The position numbers and the translations under genes are program-made. This document shows, one piece after another, positions 41,240 through 50,456 of a stretch of DNA of 50,989 nt (position 1 is the first letter of the stretch; the number at the start of each line of letters is the position of its first letter). Under the pieces are notes generated by a model. It saw nothing but the letters and a program-made list of their open reading frames with translations. It did no database searches and had not been told where the DNA came from. Source of the stretch: Bdellovibrio sp. (lineage in GTDB: Bacteria; Bdellovibrionota; Bdellovibrionia; Bdellovibrionales; Bdellovibrionaceae). The stretch lies in assembly GCA_013360185.1 (NCBI GenBank), contig JABWCO010000006.1, positions 1-50,989 of the forward strand, written 5' to 3'.

Positions 41240-41545
41240 ATGCCGAAATTTACGATTGACCATCAAAGCTCGCACAACGCGGAAGAAGCTTACAAAAGAA
41301 TCAAAGAGTTCCTTGCCAATGATCAGGACATTCGACGCTTCGATCCAAAGCTACAATGCACTTTTGACGATGGTGCTAAGTGTGCGGCCATGAAGGGCAG
41401 TCAATTTAAAGCCGACATGGCGGTTTCTAACGCGGGGTCTGGCAGCAAAGTGTCTGTCACGGTGGATCTGCCATTGATGCTGACGCCGTTCAAAGGTAAA
41501 GTCCAAGAAACTCTGCAAAAGAAACTGGCAAAGTACCTGGGCTAA
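41240..41545 (+). CDS. PHA-granule-region family small protein
   Basis: A 101-residue cytoplasmic protein that fits the polyhydroxyalkanoic acid system protein family (PHA_gran_rgn): SSHNAEEAYKRIKEFLAND near the start and the end VTVDLPLMLTPFKGKVQETL with a basic tail KKLAKYLG. The family's role is not defined. The ATG at 41240 follows GAAGGGA. It lies 9 bases before the RpoH-like gene and is probably co-transcribed with it. Confidence 0.78.
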   Translation: MPKFTIDHQSSHNAEEAYKRIKEFLANDQDIRRFDPKLQCTFDDGAKCAAMKGSQFKADMAVSNAGSGSKVSVTVDLPLMLTPFKGKVQETLQKKLAKYLG

Positions 41546-41554
41546 AAATTCGAT

Positions 41555-42682
41555 ATGGCAAAAACCAAAGCAAAAACCTCCGCAACCAAAAAGACGCCTG
41601 CTACAAAAGGAGCTCCTAAAAAAGCTGCTGCGAGCAAAGCTGCGTCGGCAAAAGCGAAGGTTGTGCCCAAAAGTGTTGTTGCCGAAATCGTTGATGATCA
41701 GGCTCAAGAAGCTGTTCATCATACACAGGGGAGTGAGGCTGAAAAAGCTTATGCTATTCACTCCCCGACAGATACTGAAGAATTCGACATTCCTGAAAGT
41801 ACAGACCCGTCCAAAGCCTTAGCCTTAGATAACTCCAAGGCATTGACGTCATCTGATCCGTTGGTGATGTACTTGAATGAAATCCGTCGCTATAAAGTTT
41901 TAAGCAAAGAAGAAGAAACAAAGCTTGCGCAAAAGTATTTTGAATCCAAAGATCCCGAAGCCGCGCAAGCTTTGGTGAAAGCCAATTTACGCTTTGTCGT
42001 AAAAGTTGCGGCCGAGTACTCTAAATTTGGTTCAAAAATGATCGACCTTATTCAGGAAGGCAATGTCGGCCTGATGCACGCCGTGCGAGAGTTTAACCCG
42101 TACAAAGGGGCTCGTCTTATTACGTACGCGGTGTGGTGGATTCGCGGTTATATCCAAGAATATCTGATGCGACAGTATTCCATGGTGCGCATCGGAACAA
42201 CGCAAAACCAACGCAAACTTTTTTATCAGCTGCAAAAAGAAAAAGATGCTTTAGATGCTATGGGTATTGAACCAAACGCGGCCCTGATTGGCAGTCGCTT
42301 GGGAATTCCCGAGGACGAAGTTCGTGACATGGCCATGCGTATGTCAGGTCGTGATATGAGTTTAGATCGTCCACTGGGCGAAAACTCTGATGTCAGCTTG
42401 GGCGATATTCAACGCAATGTGAACGATCAGCCCTTGGATGAAGCGCTGGCACACGAAGAAGAACTAGATCAGCTTAAAAAAGCTATTGCCGAACTGCGCC
42501 CTGAACTCTCTGCCCGTGAGTTGATTATTTTAGACGAGCGCATTTTGAATGATGAACCCCTGACCTTGCAAGAGATCGGCGAAAAACACGGCATCACCCG
42601 AGAAGCTGTTCGCCAAATGGAAGCTCGCGTGATGAAAAAAATCAGAGCAAAAATGGGCGACGAACAAGAAAGCGAAGATTAA
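41555..42682 (+). CDS. rpoH: RpoH-type sigma factor with Lys/Ala-rich N-terminus
   Basis: A 375-residue sigma-70 family protein. Residues 1-55 are Lys/Ala-rich and then acidic, with no similarity to a sigma domain. Sigma region 1.2 begins at about 105 (PLVMYLNEIRRYKVLSKEEE). Region 2 has VKANLRFVVKVAAEY, DLIQEGNVGLMHAV and the -10-binding TYAVWWIRGYIQEYLM. The RpoH-box-like segment is GTTQNQRKLFYQLQKEKDAL, and region 4 ends with the helix-turn-helix LQEIGEKHGITREAVRQME. This fits heat-shock sigma factors. Bdellovibrio genomes carry more than one (family knowledge). It converges on fliA with a shared terminator. Confidence 0.85.
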   Translation: MAKTKAKTSATKKTPATKGAPKKAAASKAASAKAKVVPKSVVAEIVDDQAQEAVHHTQGSEAEKAYAIHSPTDTEEFDIPESTDPSKALALDNSKALTSSDPLVMYLNEIRRYKVLSKEEETKLAQKYFESKDPEAAQALVKANLRFVVKVAAEYSKFGSKMIDLIQEGNVGLMHAVREFNPYKGARLITYAVWWIRGYIQEYLMRQYSMVRIGTTQNQRKLFYQLQKEKDALDAMGIEPNAALIGSRLGIPEDEVRDMAMRMSGRDMSLDRPLGENSDVSLGDIQRNVNDQPLDEALAHEEELDQLKKAIAELRPELSARELIILDERILNDEPLTLQEIGEKHGITREAVRQMEARVMKKIRAKMGDEQESED

Positions 42683-42689
42683 AATAAAA

Positions 42690-42713
42690 AACCCATACTT
42701 TTCAGCATGGGTT
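42690..42713 (-). terminator. bidirectional terminator between rpoH and fliA
   Basis: AACCCAT pairs with ATGGGTT across a 10-base loop. On the minus strand a T-rich run follows (TTTTTATTTTA), so it is a good terminator for fliA; on the plus strand it can stop the rpoH transcript more weakly. Confidence 0.7.
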
Positions 42714-42738
42714 CCTTCAATTAATAGTTTACAAAAAC

Positions 42739-43524
42739 TTAGGCTACTTCTAATTCTCCAGCACCGATTGTTGCTGCGAGTTTTGCACGAAGGCGTGTGA
42801 CCGCTTGTGCATGCAGTTGCGACACCCGAGATTCCGTGACACGTAAAACTTGTCCAATTTCTTTTAGATTTAAATCTTCATAGTAATATAACGAAAGAAC
42901 CAAGCGTTGTCTTTCTGGCAATTCTTCAATTGCTTGCGCGACAACTTCTTTGATGTTCTTAACATTGAGTTGATTGAAAGGAGAGTTCGTGCGTGAGCCT
43001 TCCAAGATATCCATGATTGATTTTTTATCTGTGTTACTAAATGTCGTCGCCTGGTCGATAGGCAACAAGCTAACCGGACGCACTTGGTTCACCAGATCGT
43101 GAAATTCATCGATGGAAACATTTAAAGTTTTAGCAACTTCTTCATCCGTTGGGGAACGGCCTAAGTCAGCTTCCAATTGAACCATAGTTTTATCTAATAA
43201 TTTTGCTTTATCACGAATTGAGCGCGGCACCCAGTCTTGGGCTCGTAACTCATCAAGAATTGCTCCACGAATACGGAACTCAGCGTAAGTTTTAAATTTA
43301 TTGTCACGTGATGAGTCGTATTTATCAATAGCATCCATCAAGCCGATGACTCCTGCAGAAATCAAGTCATCCAATTCAATATTTGAAGGCAAACGTACGG
43401 CGATCTTCTGCGCAATAAACTTAATCAACGGCGCGTACTCACGAATCACATCGTCTTTCTTGTCGGCAGCAAGCTTACGAGGCTCATCTTTGTACTTCTT
43501 TAACAATGCCGCATTTTTTGCCAT
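42739..43524 (-). CDS. fliA: FliA/WhiG-family flagellar sigma factor
   Basis: Sigma-28, which directs RNA polymerase to late flagellar promoters. The 261-residue protein has region 2 (PLIKFIAQKIAVRLPSN, DDLISAGVIGLMDAIDKYD), FKTYAEFRIRGAILDELR with the -10 contact, the region 3 signature DWVPRSIRDKA, and region 4 (LPERQRLVLSLYYYEDLNLK, EIGQVLRVTESRVSQLHAQA). These are clear FliA hallmarks. It is the last gene of the flagellar operon read from the right, about 110 bases after flhG. Confidence 0.94.
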   Translation of the reverse strand: MAKNAALLKKYKDEPRKLAADKKDDVIREYAPLIKFIAQKIAVRLPSNIELDDLISAGVIGLMDAIDKYDSSRDNKFKTYAEFRIRGAILDELRAQDWVPRSIRDKAKLLDKTMVQLEADLGRSPTDEEVAKTLNVSIDEFHDLVNQVRPVSLLPIDQATTFSNTDKKSIMDILEGSRTNSPFNQLNVKNIKEVVAQAIEELPERQRLVLSLYYYEDLNLKEIGQVLRVTESRVSQLHAQAVTRLRAKLAATIGAGELEVA

Positions 43525-43632
43525 ATTTTTCCCTCTTGAAATAATATTATCAAACCGAAGTCAGAGCTGAAAGTCCAAATCCGAACTCACCACCAAAATC
43601 CAAGACCAAGGCAGGAGCTTTCCCCAGCCTGG

Positions 43633-44463
43633 CTATGCGAATCCAACGACTTGGTCCCAGAACATTTGCATACCGCCGGCTGTTTCGATTTGCTTCGAAG
43701 ACTTCTCGATTTGTGCACAAACTTGACGGATGGCTTTTGCAGATTCGGACCCCACATCATGTCTCACAATAAGACGCTGCATTTGTGTTGCTTTTCTTAA
43801 AACCGCATCGTTAGGAATTGAGCCCCAATAATCCAGACCAATGTACAGAAACTTATTCACGACATCGTTGAAGCGTTGGTACAAGCCCAAACCCTCTTGT
43901 TCGTCACGAACTTGGTTACAGATGATCGAAAAGTGGTTCACCTTGTAATTGCGATTCAGAACTTTTATTAAAGCATACGCATCCGCAAAACTCGCGGGAT
44001 CTGGCGTGATCACAACGGAAACTGTTTGGGCTGCTGAGTTTAGAAACAAAACATTTTCAGCAATTCCTGGTGCTGTATCAATTAACAAGTAATCAAATCC
44101 TAATGGCAAAGAACTTACGGCTTCAACCATCGCGCGGCGCTCAAAGTGATTTAAGTGATTAAACTCTACCACCCCACTGCCACCAGGAATTAGGTGCACA
44201 TCCTTAGAGACTTCCACCAGGATGTCCTTCATTTCTTTACGTCCCCCCAGAATGTCGTGGATGTTGCCATGAGTTTTCACACCGAAAAGAATATCTACGT
44301 TGGCCATGCCTAGGTCGCCGTCTAAAATTAAAACTTTTTTCCCGCGTTGGGCTAGGGTCAAAGCCAAGTTAGCGACCAGAGTGGTCTTCCCCACCCCACC
44401 CTTACCAGAGGTGATACTGATCGTGCGCGTGCGATGCATATTGAATGAGTTTAAATTTCTCAT
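43633..44463 (-). CDS. flhG: FlhG/FleN, MinD-like ATPase for flagellar number
   Basis: A 276-residue ParA/MinD-family ATPase that limits flagellar number with FlhF. The deviant Walker A is SGKGGVGKTT (residues 19-28) and the switch motif is LILDGDLGMANVDILFG. Walker B is YLLIDTAPG. The membrane-targeting region is less clear, and the DQAxxLR motif that activates FlhF is not seen at the N-terminus. The start overlaps the flhF stop by 4 bases. A weak stem (43606-43632) follows its stop. Confidence 0.92.
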   Translation of the reverse strand: MRNLNSFNMHRTRTISITSGKGGVGKTTLVANLALTLAQRGKKVLILDGDLGMANVDILFGVKTHGNIHDILGGRKEMKDILVEVSKDVHLIPGGSGVVEFNHLNHFERRAMVEAVSSLPLGFDYLLIDTAPGIAENVLFLNSAAQTVSVVITPDPASFADAYALIKVLNRNYKVNHFSIICNQVRDEQEGLGLYQRFNDVVNKFLYIGLDYWGSIPNDAVLRKATQMQRLIVRHDVGSESAKAIRQVCAQIEKSSKQIETAGGMQMFWDQVVGFA

Positions 44464-45902
44464 ACGGCCTCTGAGTCTTGGTGCTTAAGTTTGGTAATTT
44501 TAAAAATCAAATCTAGCAGACGCTCTTTGGTGGCGAATTCAAAGTCTTCGGGCACGCGTGGGCCAATGCCGAAGGAGTGTAATGGCACATCAAAGCGCTT
44601 CATAAAATTATAAATCGTCCCATGCTGAGTGGATTCATCCAAAGAGGTGAAGATCACATCTTTATAGCCAAGCACTGAATAACGGCGACCGAGCTCTGTC
44701 GCATCACTGTCTTTGGCATTCGTCGATAGACACAAGTGCACATTCGGATTTAGGGCAGCTGGTGGTAACAAGCTCTTCAGCATTTGGATTTCTTCGTTGC
44801 TCTTTAAGCTTAAACCTGTGTAGTCAACAAGCACACAGTCGACGTTGGCAAGATAACGCATCAGATTTGTCCAATCGTTCTGTGTGCGTATAACAGAGAA
44901 TGGAACGTTTAGGATTTGCGCATATATTTTCATTTGATCAGCGGCACCCACTTTGAAAGTGTCTGTCGTGAAAAGGGCGATTTTTTTACCCTCACGCACC
45001 ACCATTTGGCTGGCCATTTTAATAAGGGCCGAAGTTTTTCCTGCACCGGCAGGGCCCACAAAACAATGAATTTTTCCAGCGGTTGGATTGTGCGAAACCT
45101 TTGTTGAATCTAGTACATAACGAGCCACCCAAGCTTCAATCAAAGAACGATTCTTCAGCTTTAGGGTCGGCAAGGTCTCTTGAGCTTTAGTTAAAATTTC
45201 GCCTGCGATTTCTGGCGCCATTCCTGCGGTTGTGAGCTTTTCGAAAACAAAGCTAAGATCATAAGTGATACCGTAATCCGCTCCTGGATGTGTACCGACA
45301 AAATTTTGGGGCATCTGTTGGAACTGAGAAATGACTTGTTTTAGGCCTTCGATTTGACTCTTCAGGGCCATGATTTCATTGGATTCAACGGACGCCTTGG
45401 GTCTTGCGGCCACTGGAACCGGCGCAGCTGCCGGAGTTGTCACCCGCTTCACTGTTCCGCGCACCATGTCTTCTTGTTCCTGAAAAGCGTTTAATGCTCT
45501 TTGTGCGGCAGAGCGAACGCGCTCTTCCGACATTTGCTTTTGTTTGGCTAAAGCTGATTCATCTTCGATTTCGATATAACGACGTTGTGTGATCGCAGCT
45601 GGCGCTTGTGTCTTTTGCACATGTTTTTCCACCATCTTAGTGATCAGCTCTTTTTGTTGTCTGGCTGGGCTTTTCAGGAATTTTTCGCGATCTGCTTCAC
45701 GCAGTCTTGATTCTGCAAATTTTTTCTTTTGCAAAGTTTCATCTGATACCGCTGCGGTGATTTCAACACTGCCTTCGCCGACAAGACCGAAGCTTTTGTT
45801 ATTATCCCGTGCAGACAGAATGATCGCATCAGGACCCATCTGGGTCTTGACCATCTCAAGCGCTTCCTTCATCGTTCTGGCTTCAAATTTCTTAACCTGC
45901 AT
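44460..45902 (-). CDS. flhF: FlhF, SRP-like GTPase for flagellar placement
   Basis: A 480-residue GTPase that sets the polar site of flagellar assembly. The B domain (residues 1-210) starts with the FlhF signature KKFEARTMKEALEMVKTQMG and is Ala/Pro-rich afterward. The NG domain starts at about 215, with G1 CFVGPAGAGKTSALIK (about 281-296), the Asp of G3 in CVLVDYTG (the usual DTxG reads DYTG) and G4 region LSTNAKDSDATE. It overlaps flhA by 11 bases and flhG by 4. Confidence 0.93.
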   Translation of the reverse strand: MQVKKFEARTMKEALEMVKTQMGPDAIILSARDNNKSFGLVGEGSVEITAAVSDETLQKKKFAESRLREADREKFLKSPARQQKELITKMVEKHVQKTQAPAAITQRRYIEIEDESALAKQKQMSEERVRSAAQRALNAFQEQEDMVRGTVKRVTTPAAAPVPVAARPKASVESNEIMALKSQIEGLKQVISQFQQMPQNFVGTHPGADYGITYDLSFVFEKLTTAGMAPEIAGEILTKAQETLPTLKLKNRSLIEAWVARYVLDSTKVSHNPTAGKIHCFVGPAGAGKTSALIKMASQMVVREGKKIALFTTDTFKVGAADQMKIYAQILNVPFSVIRTQNDWTNLMRYLANVDCVLVDYTGLSLKSNEEIQMLKSLLPPAALNPNVHLCLSTNAKDSDATELGRRYSVLGYKDVIFTSLDESTQHGTIYNFMKRFDVPLHSFGIGPRVPEDFEFATKERLLDLIFKITKLKHQDSEAV

Positions 45903-47991
45903 GGCTCATCTCCACAAGTGCAACTGATTGAACATCCGCATCTGAAGTTAATTCGTTGTGCGAAAGAACTACTAGCTGAGGAATAAAACGAGACGTTAAT
46001 TTATAAATATGACGACGCGAGGTCGGGCTGGTCAGCAAAATTGGCTGACTAGCAATTTCCGGATGGTCTTCAACTGCGCGAGCGATCTCATTGATCAAAC
46101 GATGCGCGGTATTTGGATCCATCACCAATTGAACCCCTTGTTCTGTTTGTAGCAAAGAGTTCGCAATGGTTTCTTCAATGACTGGATGCAAAGTCATAAC
46201 GGGGATATTGCCTTGATCTGTTGTGTACTTCGCGGTGATTCCGCGAGCCAAGCCACGACGAACTTGTTCAGTCAGAACCTCAGTATCTTTCGTGCGAGGT
46301 GCTTCATCAGCCAGCGTTTCAAAAATCGTTAAGAGGTTACGGATTGATACTTGTTCTTTAAGAAGACTTTGCAGAACCCGCACGACGGAGCCCAAAGGCA
46401 ACATGTCTGGGATAAGTTCTTCAACCACCTTAGGATGGGATTTTTTGAAGTTTTCAATCAGCGTCGCAGCTTCTTGACGGCCCAACAGCTCATGCGCATG
46501 CGCACGAATGATCTCGGTCAAATGAGTGGCCATCACAGTTGGCAGATCCACGACTGTGTAACCTGCGATCTCCGCATCTTCTTTACGAACTGGCGAAATC
46601 CACAATGCGTCTAAGCCGAAAGCAGGCTCTTTGGTCGCAATACCATCGATACGCTCTGCCACATTACCTGGATCCATAGCCAACATGGATTCTGGACGAA
46701 GAGTGCCGCCGCCCACGCGATTTCCTTTAATTAACACACGGTATTCACCCGGCGCTAACTGCAAATTGTCGCGAATGTGAATGCTTGGCACGACGATTCC
46801 CAGATCCAAAGCAAATTGTTTTCGGATACTGACGATACGCTCTAGCAAGTCACCACTTTGATCGGACTCAACGATATTGATAAGTCCGTAACCCACTTCA
46901 AGTTCGACCATATCCAGAGGCAACATGGACTCGATATTTTCTTTTTTCGGAGCGGACAACGCAGCATCTGAGCTTCTTTTTTCACTTTCGGTCTTCTCGA
47001 TACGAGCTTTGGTAATAATCCACGCAGTCCCACACAATAACCCGCCCATCAAAAGAAACGGTAACGTTGGTAAACCCGGGACGAGTCCCATAAGAATCAA
47101 GACGCCACCAGAAATCATAACCGCACGGGGTTTCACGAAAAGCTGACTGGTGACCTCTTCACCTACGTCTTTATCTGAATTTGAAGTACGCGTAACAATG
47201 ATACCGGCCGCGGTCGAAATTACTAGCGCCGGAATTTGTGCTAACAGACCGTCACCGATTGTTAACATCGTATAGAACTTAGCAGCCGTACCGACATCCA
47301 AACCTTTTTGAATCACACCGATAGCTAAACCACCCAGAATGTTGATCATCGTAATAATGATCCCGGCAATAGCGTCTCCGCGAACGAACTTCGAGGCACC
47401 GTCCATCGCTCCGTAAAAGTCCGCTTCACCTTCAATTTGCTTACGACGTTTGCGCGCCTCGGCTTCGGTGATATGACCTGAATTTAATTCGGCATCAATC
47501 GACATCTGCTTACCGGGCATGGCATCTAATGTGAAACGAGCCGCAACTTCGGCCACGCGCCCCGAACCCTTTGTGATGACCATGAAGTTAATGACCATCA
47601 AGATGATGAACATCACAAAACCGATCACATAGTTTCCACCGACAACGAAATTGGCGAAGGACGCAATGACCTCGCCCGCTGCCTTTTCACCTTCATGTCC
47701 GTGAGTTAGGATCAAACGAGTCGTTGCGACGTTTAAGGACAGACGGAACAACGTCGTCATTAAGAGTAATGAAGGAAATGACGTAAAATCTAACGCCCGG
47801 TCCGTATAGATGCTGACCAAAAGAATCAAAATGCTGATCGCCAACGATACCGTCAGTGATATATCCAACATAAAAGGTGGAAGTGGAATAATCATGACTG
47901 CTAAAACCGCAAGCAAACCGAAAGCAATCAGCAAATCGGTATTGCGGGTGATTTTGTCAAAGCGCTTTAAGAATTGAAATACATCATCCAT
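45892..47991 (-). CDS. flhA: FlhA, flagellar export gate protein
   Basis: The 699-residue protein has eight N-terminal helices and a cytoplasmic domain that docks export chaperones. The FHIPEP-family block (about residues 140-165) reads RVAEVAARFTLDAMPGKQMS with IDAELNSG. The cytoplasmic domain begins at about 345 (MVELEVGYGLINIV) and has PAFGLDALWISPV and RGLARGITAKYTT. The length matches the family. The start overlaps the flhB stop by one base. Confidence 0.96.
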   Translation of the reverse strand: MDDVFQFLKRFDKITRNTDLLIAFGLLAVLAVMIIPLPPFMLDISLTVSLAISILILLVSIYTDRALDFTSFPSLLLMTTLFRLSLNVATTRLILTHGHEGEKAAGEVIASFANFVVGGNYVIGFVMFIILMVINFMVITKGSGRVAEVAARFTLDAMPGKQMSIDAELNSGHITEAEARKRRKQIEGEADFYGAMDGASKFVRGDAIAGIIITMINILGGLAIGVIQKGLDVGTAAKFYTMLTIGDGLLAQIPALVISTAAGIIVTRTSNSDKDVGEEVTSQLFVKPRAVMISGGVLILMGLVPGLPTLPFLLMGGLLCGTAWIITKARIEKTESEKRSSDAALSAPKKENIESMLPLDMVELEVGYGLINIVESDQSGDLLERIVSIRKQFALDLGIVVPSIHIRDNLQLAPGEYRVLIKGNRVGGGTLRPESMLAMDPGNVAERIDGIATKEPAFGLDALWISPVRKEDAEIAGYTVVDLPTVMATHLTEIIRAHAHELLGRQEAATLIENFKKSHPKVVEELIPDMLPLGSVVRVLQSLLKEQVSIRNLLTIFETLADEAPRTKDTEVLTEQVRRGLARGITAKYTTDQGNIPVMTLHPVIEETIANSLLQTEQGVQLVMDPNTAHRLINEIARAVEDHPEIASQPILLTSPTSRRHIYKLTSRFIPQLVVLSHNELTSDADVQSVALVEMSHAG

Positions 47992-49052
47992 TATTTTTTC
48001 TTCCTACGTAGGCGATAAACGTACGAAAGCACTTCCGCAACAGCGACGAAGAGCTCTCTGGGGATTACTTGACCAATTTTTAAGGTTTTAAAGATTGTGC
48101 GAGCGAGCGGTTTATTTTCAACAATGGGAATATTGTGTTCCCGCCCGATCTCTTTGATTTTTTCTGCGACGTGGTCAGCCCCCATCGCAATCAACTGAGG
48201 CGCTGGCAAATTGTCCGAATATTTTAAAACCACGGCAATGTGGGTTGGATTGGTAATAATCACATCCCCTTTTGGCACCTCAGCCATCATCCGCTTACTG
48301 GCCATTTCCCGTTGAATACGACGAATACGCGACTTGATCATCGGATCACCTTCGCGTTGCTTGTGCTCTTCTTTGACCTCTTGTTTGGTCATCATCATTT
48401 TCTTTTCAAGATCCCAGCGCTGATAAAAATAGTCTGCTAAGGCAATGACCAACATCACAGCACCTACGCCACCCATCAGCTTGACCACCACGGTGCCTAA
48501 GTACATCAGAATTTGTTCAATGGAATACGTGAGCATGTAAGGAACCTGCTGAACCTCACCACGCAAAAGGAAATAAAGAACGATTCCCACTGCGGCCATT
48601 TTAAGAATTGATTTTAAAGCTTCAACGATTGCGCGCAAACTGAAGATACGCTTAAAGCCTTCTACGGGACTGACCTTTTCAAAGTTCGGGGAAAGCGCAT
48701 CTTCGATCTGCAAAAATCCCACTTGCGCAATAGAGGTCGCTGCGCCAATTACGCCAGCCATTGCAACCACAGGAGCCATCAGGATCAACGCTTTTTCCGC
48801 ACAGAAACGCAGGGCATCTGTGAAGTTGCCTTCACGAACCAAAACAACCATGTGCGCACCGAATGTATATTGAAAAACTTCGAACATGTTTTTGAAAAAG
48901 AAACGGCCCAAAACATACACGCACCCAGCCGCCGCAAGTAAAGTTACTGCGGACGCCAGTTCTTTCGTATGTGCAACGTTTCCTTTTTTGCGAAACTCTT
49001 CCCGTCTCGCGTCCGTTGCTTCTTCGGTCTTCTCGCCGTTATCTTCAGCCAT
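47991..49052 (-). CDS. flhB: FlhB, flagellar export switch protein
   Basis: A 353-residue protein with four helices and a cytoplasmic autocleavage domain. The Asn-Pro-Thr-His site is in GDVIITNPTHIAVVLKY (Asn at about residue 270), the conserved self-cutting point that switches substrate class. The start MAEDNGEKTEEATDARREEF is typical. It ends in a basic tail RLRRKKK. It lies about 60 bases after fliR. Confidence 0.96.
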   Translation of the reverse strand: MAEDNGEKTEEATDARREEFRKKGNVAHTKELASAVTLLAAAGCVYVLGRFFFKNMFEVFQYTFGAHMVVLVREGNFTDALRFCAEKALILMAPVVAMAGVIGAATSIAQVGFLQIEDALSPNFEKVSPVEGFKRIFSLRAIVEALKSILKMAAVGIVLYFLLRGEVQQVPYMLTYSIEQILMYLGTVVVKLMGGVGAVMLVIALADYFYQRWDLEKKMMMTKQEVKEEHKQREGDPMIKSRIRRIQREMASKRMMAEVPKGDVIITNPTHIAVVLKYSDNLPAPQLIAMGADHVAEKIKEIGREHNIPIVENKPLARTIFKTLKIGQVIPRELFVAVAEVLSYVYRLRRKKK

Positions 49053-49113
49053 CCAGTTCCTTCCTAGAACTTAAAAGCGTGGCCCTGACTTGCTGTCAGA
49101 GCAGGGACCCTTG

Positions 49114-49893
49114 CTACAATTGTTTCATTACCGTCATCAGTTTACTAGCCGTGATTTCCACTAGACCATTCATTTCCAACACCAGTAATGGTAAACAAAT
49201 AAATACTACGGCCATTCCCAACATGATGGTCACTGGCATACTCGTGACCAGGACGTTGATCTGGGGCACCGCTCTTCCTAAAATCCCCATCGCGAGATTT
49301 ACTAATAAAATTGTTACAAGAACAGGCGCGCACATCTTAATTGCCATGACAAAAACTTCTGTCCCATAGGCAGCCATTTCTGCGAAGGGACCGACTTTCA
49401 AGGACAAAACACTGACGGGAACCAGTTCATAGCTCTGCGCAATGGCCGACAACAACATGTGGTGCCCGTTGATTGCTAAAAAAACTAATGTTCCTAAAGT
49501 GGAATAGAATTGATCAATCGAGTTCCCGTTACTGCCCATCATCGGGTTGTACATTTGTGATGCACTCAATCCCACGGACATAGAAACCAAGTCCCCCGTC
49601 ATTGTGACGATAAAAAAGAACAGACGGGTTAAAAATCCCAACGACAAACCTACAATCAATTCGCGCACCGCCAAGCTAATGATTTCATTGGAAATTAGAT
49701 CGTAATTGACGTTGCCGACTTTAACGATCGGGAACAATAGTAAGCTGATAACCACCGAGAGCAAAACTTTCACAGGTGTAGATAAAGTGGGGGAGCCAAA
49801 AATAGCCGAAGACACGATGAAGGCAATCATGCGCAGAAGAATCAGCGCAAAAAGCAAAATTTGAGCCTCGGTCATCGCACTCCAGTTTATCAA
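49114..49893 (-). CDS. fliR: FliR, flagellar export gate protein
   Basis: A 259-residue inner-membrane protein with six or more helices, part of the FliPQR pore. The family block LGFLTRLFFFIVTMTGDLVS, then MSVGLSASQMYNPMMGSNGN, is clear. The start may be the TTG at 49893, which has GGGAG upstream right after the fliQ stop, or the ATG at 49875 (MTEAQILLFAL). The two differ only by six residues. It lies 2 bases after fliQ. Confidence 0.93.
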   Translation of the reverse strand: MINWSAMTEAQILLFALILLRMIAFIVSSAIFGSPTLSTPVKVLLSVVISLLLFPIVKVGNVNYDLISNEIISLAVRELIVGLSLGFLTRLFFFIVTMTGDLVSMSVGLSASQMYNPMMGSNGNSIDQFYSTLGTLVFLAINGHHMLLSAIAQSYELVPVSVLSLKVGPFAEMAAYGTEVFVMAIKMCAPVLVTILLVNLAMGILGRAVPQINVLVTSMPVTIMLGMAVVFICLPLLVLEMNGLVEITASKLMTVMKQL

Positions 49894-49895
49894 TT

Positions 49896-50168
49896 TTACT
49901 CCCTAACCATCACTGCGATATTTTCGAATAAGTTAACCGTATAAGAGCTCATCACATCCATCATCCATGGCCCAGCTAAAACAAAAACTAAAGCAACGAC
50001 GATCATTTTTGGAATGAACGTCAGTGTCGCTTCATTGATTTGCGTTAGGGCTTGGAAAACACTGACGGCTAAACCCACAACCAAGGTGCTAATCAATAGC
50101 GGTGCCGCGAGCATTGCCGTTGTTCTTAAAGCGTCTTGACCTAACTGGATTACAAGTTGCTCAGTCAT
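49896..50168 (-). CDS. fliQ: FliQ, flagellar export gate protein
   Basis: A 90-residue two-helix protein of the export gate. The sequence LGQDALRTTAMLAAPLLIST followed by VGLAVSVFQALTQINEATLT and FIPKMIVVALVF is a full match to FliQ. It lies 8 bases after fliP. Confidence 0.95.
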   Translation of the reverse strand: MTEQLVIQLGQDALRTTAMLAAPLLISTLVVGLAVSVFQALTQINEATLTFIPKMIVVALVFVLAGPWMMDVMSSYTVNLFENIAVMVRE

Positions 50169-50176
50169 CTTTCACC

Positions 50177-50455
50177 TCACCCGAAACTTTTGACCATAGA
50201 GCCAATAAGTAGGCCCCAACCATCGACCAAAACAAAAACCATAATTTTAAATGGTAAGGAGATAACTACAGGTGGAAGCATCATCATCCCCATCGCCATC
50301 AAAACGCTGGCAGCGACAATATCGATGACTAAGAAGGGAAGGAAGATAATGAAACCAATCATAAAAGCTGTTTTTAATTCTGAAACCACAAAGGCCGGGA
50401 CTAAAACCATCGTGGACACATCTGCACGAGTTTTTGGTTTTTCAACTTTTGAAAG
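50177..50455 (-). CDS. fliP: FliP, flagellar export gate protein (C-terminal ~92 residues)
   Basis: Only the C-terminal third is present. It contains [14 protein letters not shown], then [40 protein letters not shown] and [16 protein letters not shown], all strong FliP blocks. Upstream of about 50455 the frame no longer reads as FliP (HLLSPKLTQ in place of the expected helix and a different base composition), so the gene is cut by the junction described in the findings. The GTG at 50419 is an internal Val codon and not the true start. Confidence 0.9.
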   Translation of the reverse strand, partial: LSKVEKPKTRADVSTMVLVPAFVVSELKTAFMIGFIIFLPFLVIDIVAASVLMAMGMMMLPPVVISLPFKIMVFVLVDGWGLLIGSMVKSFG

Positions 50456-50456
50456 T

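Noticed and set aside
41018-41275. Overlapping minus-strand frames upstream of aspS with repeated PSWDFF/PILGFF motifs
   Set aside because: They arise from the duplicated terminator-like DNA element; the repeated motif is the translation of its hairpin.
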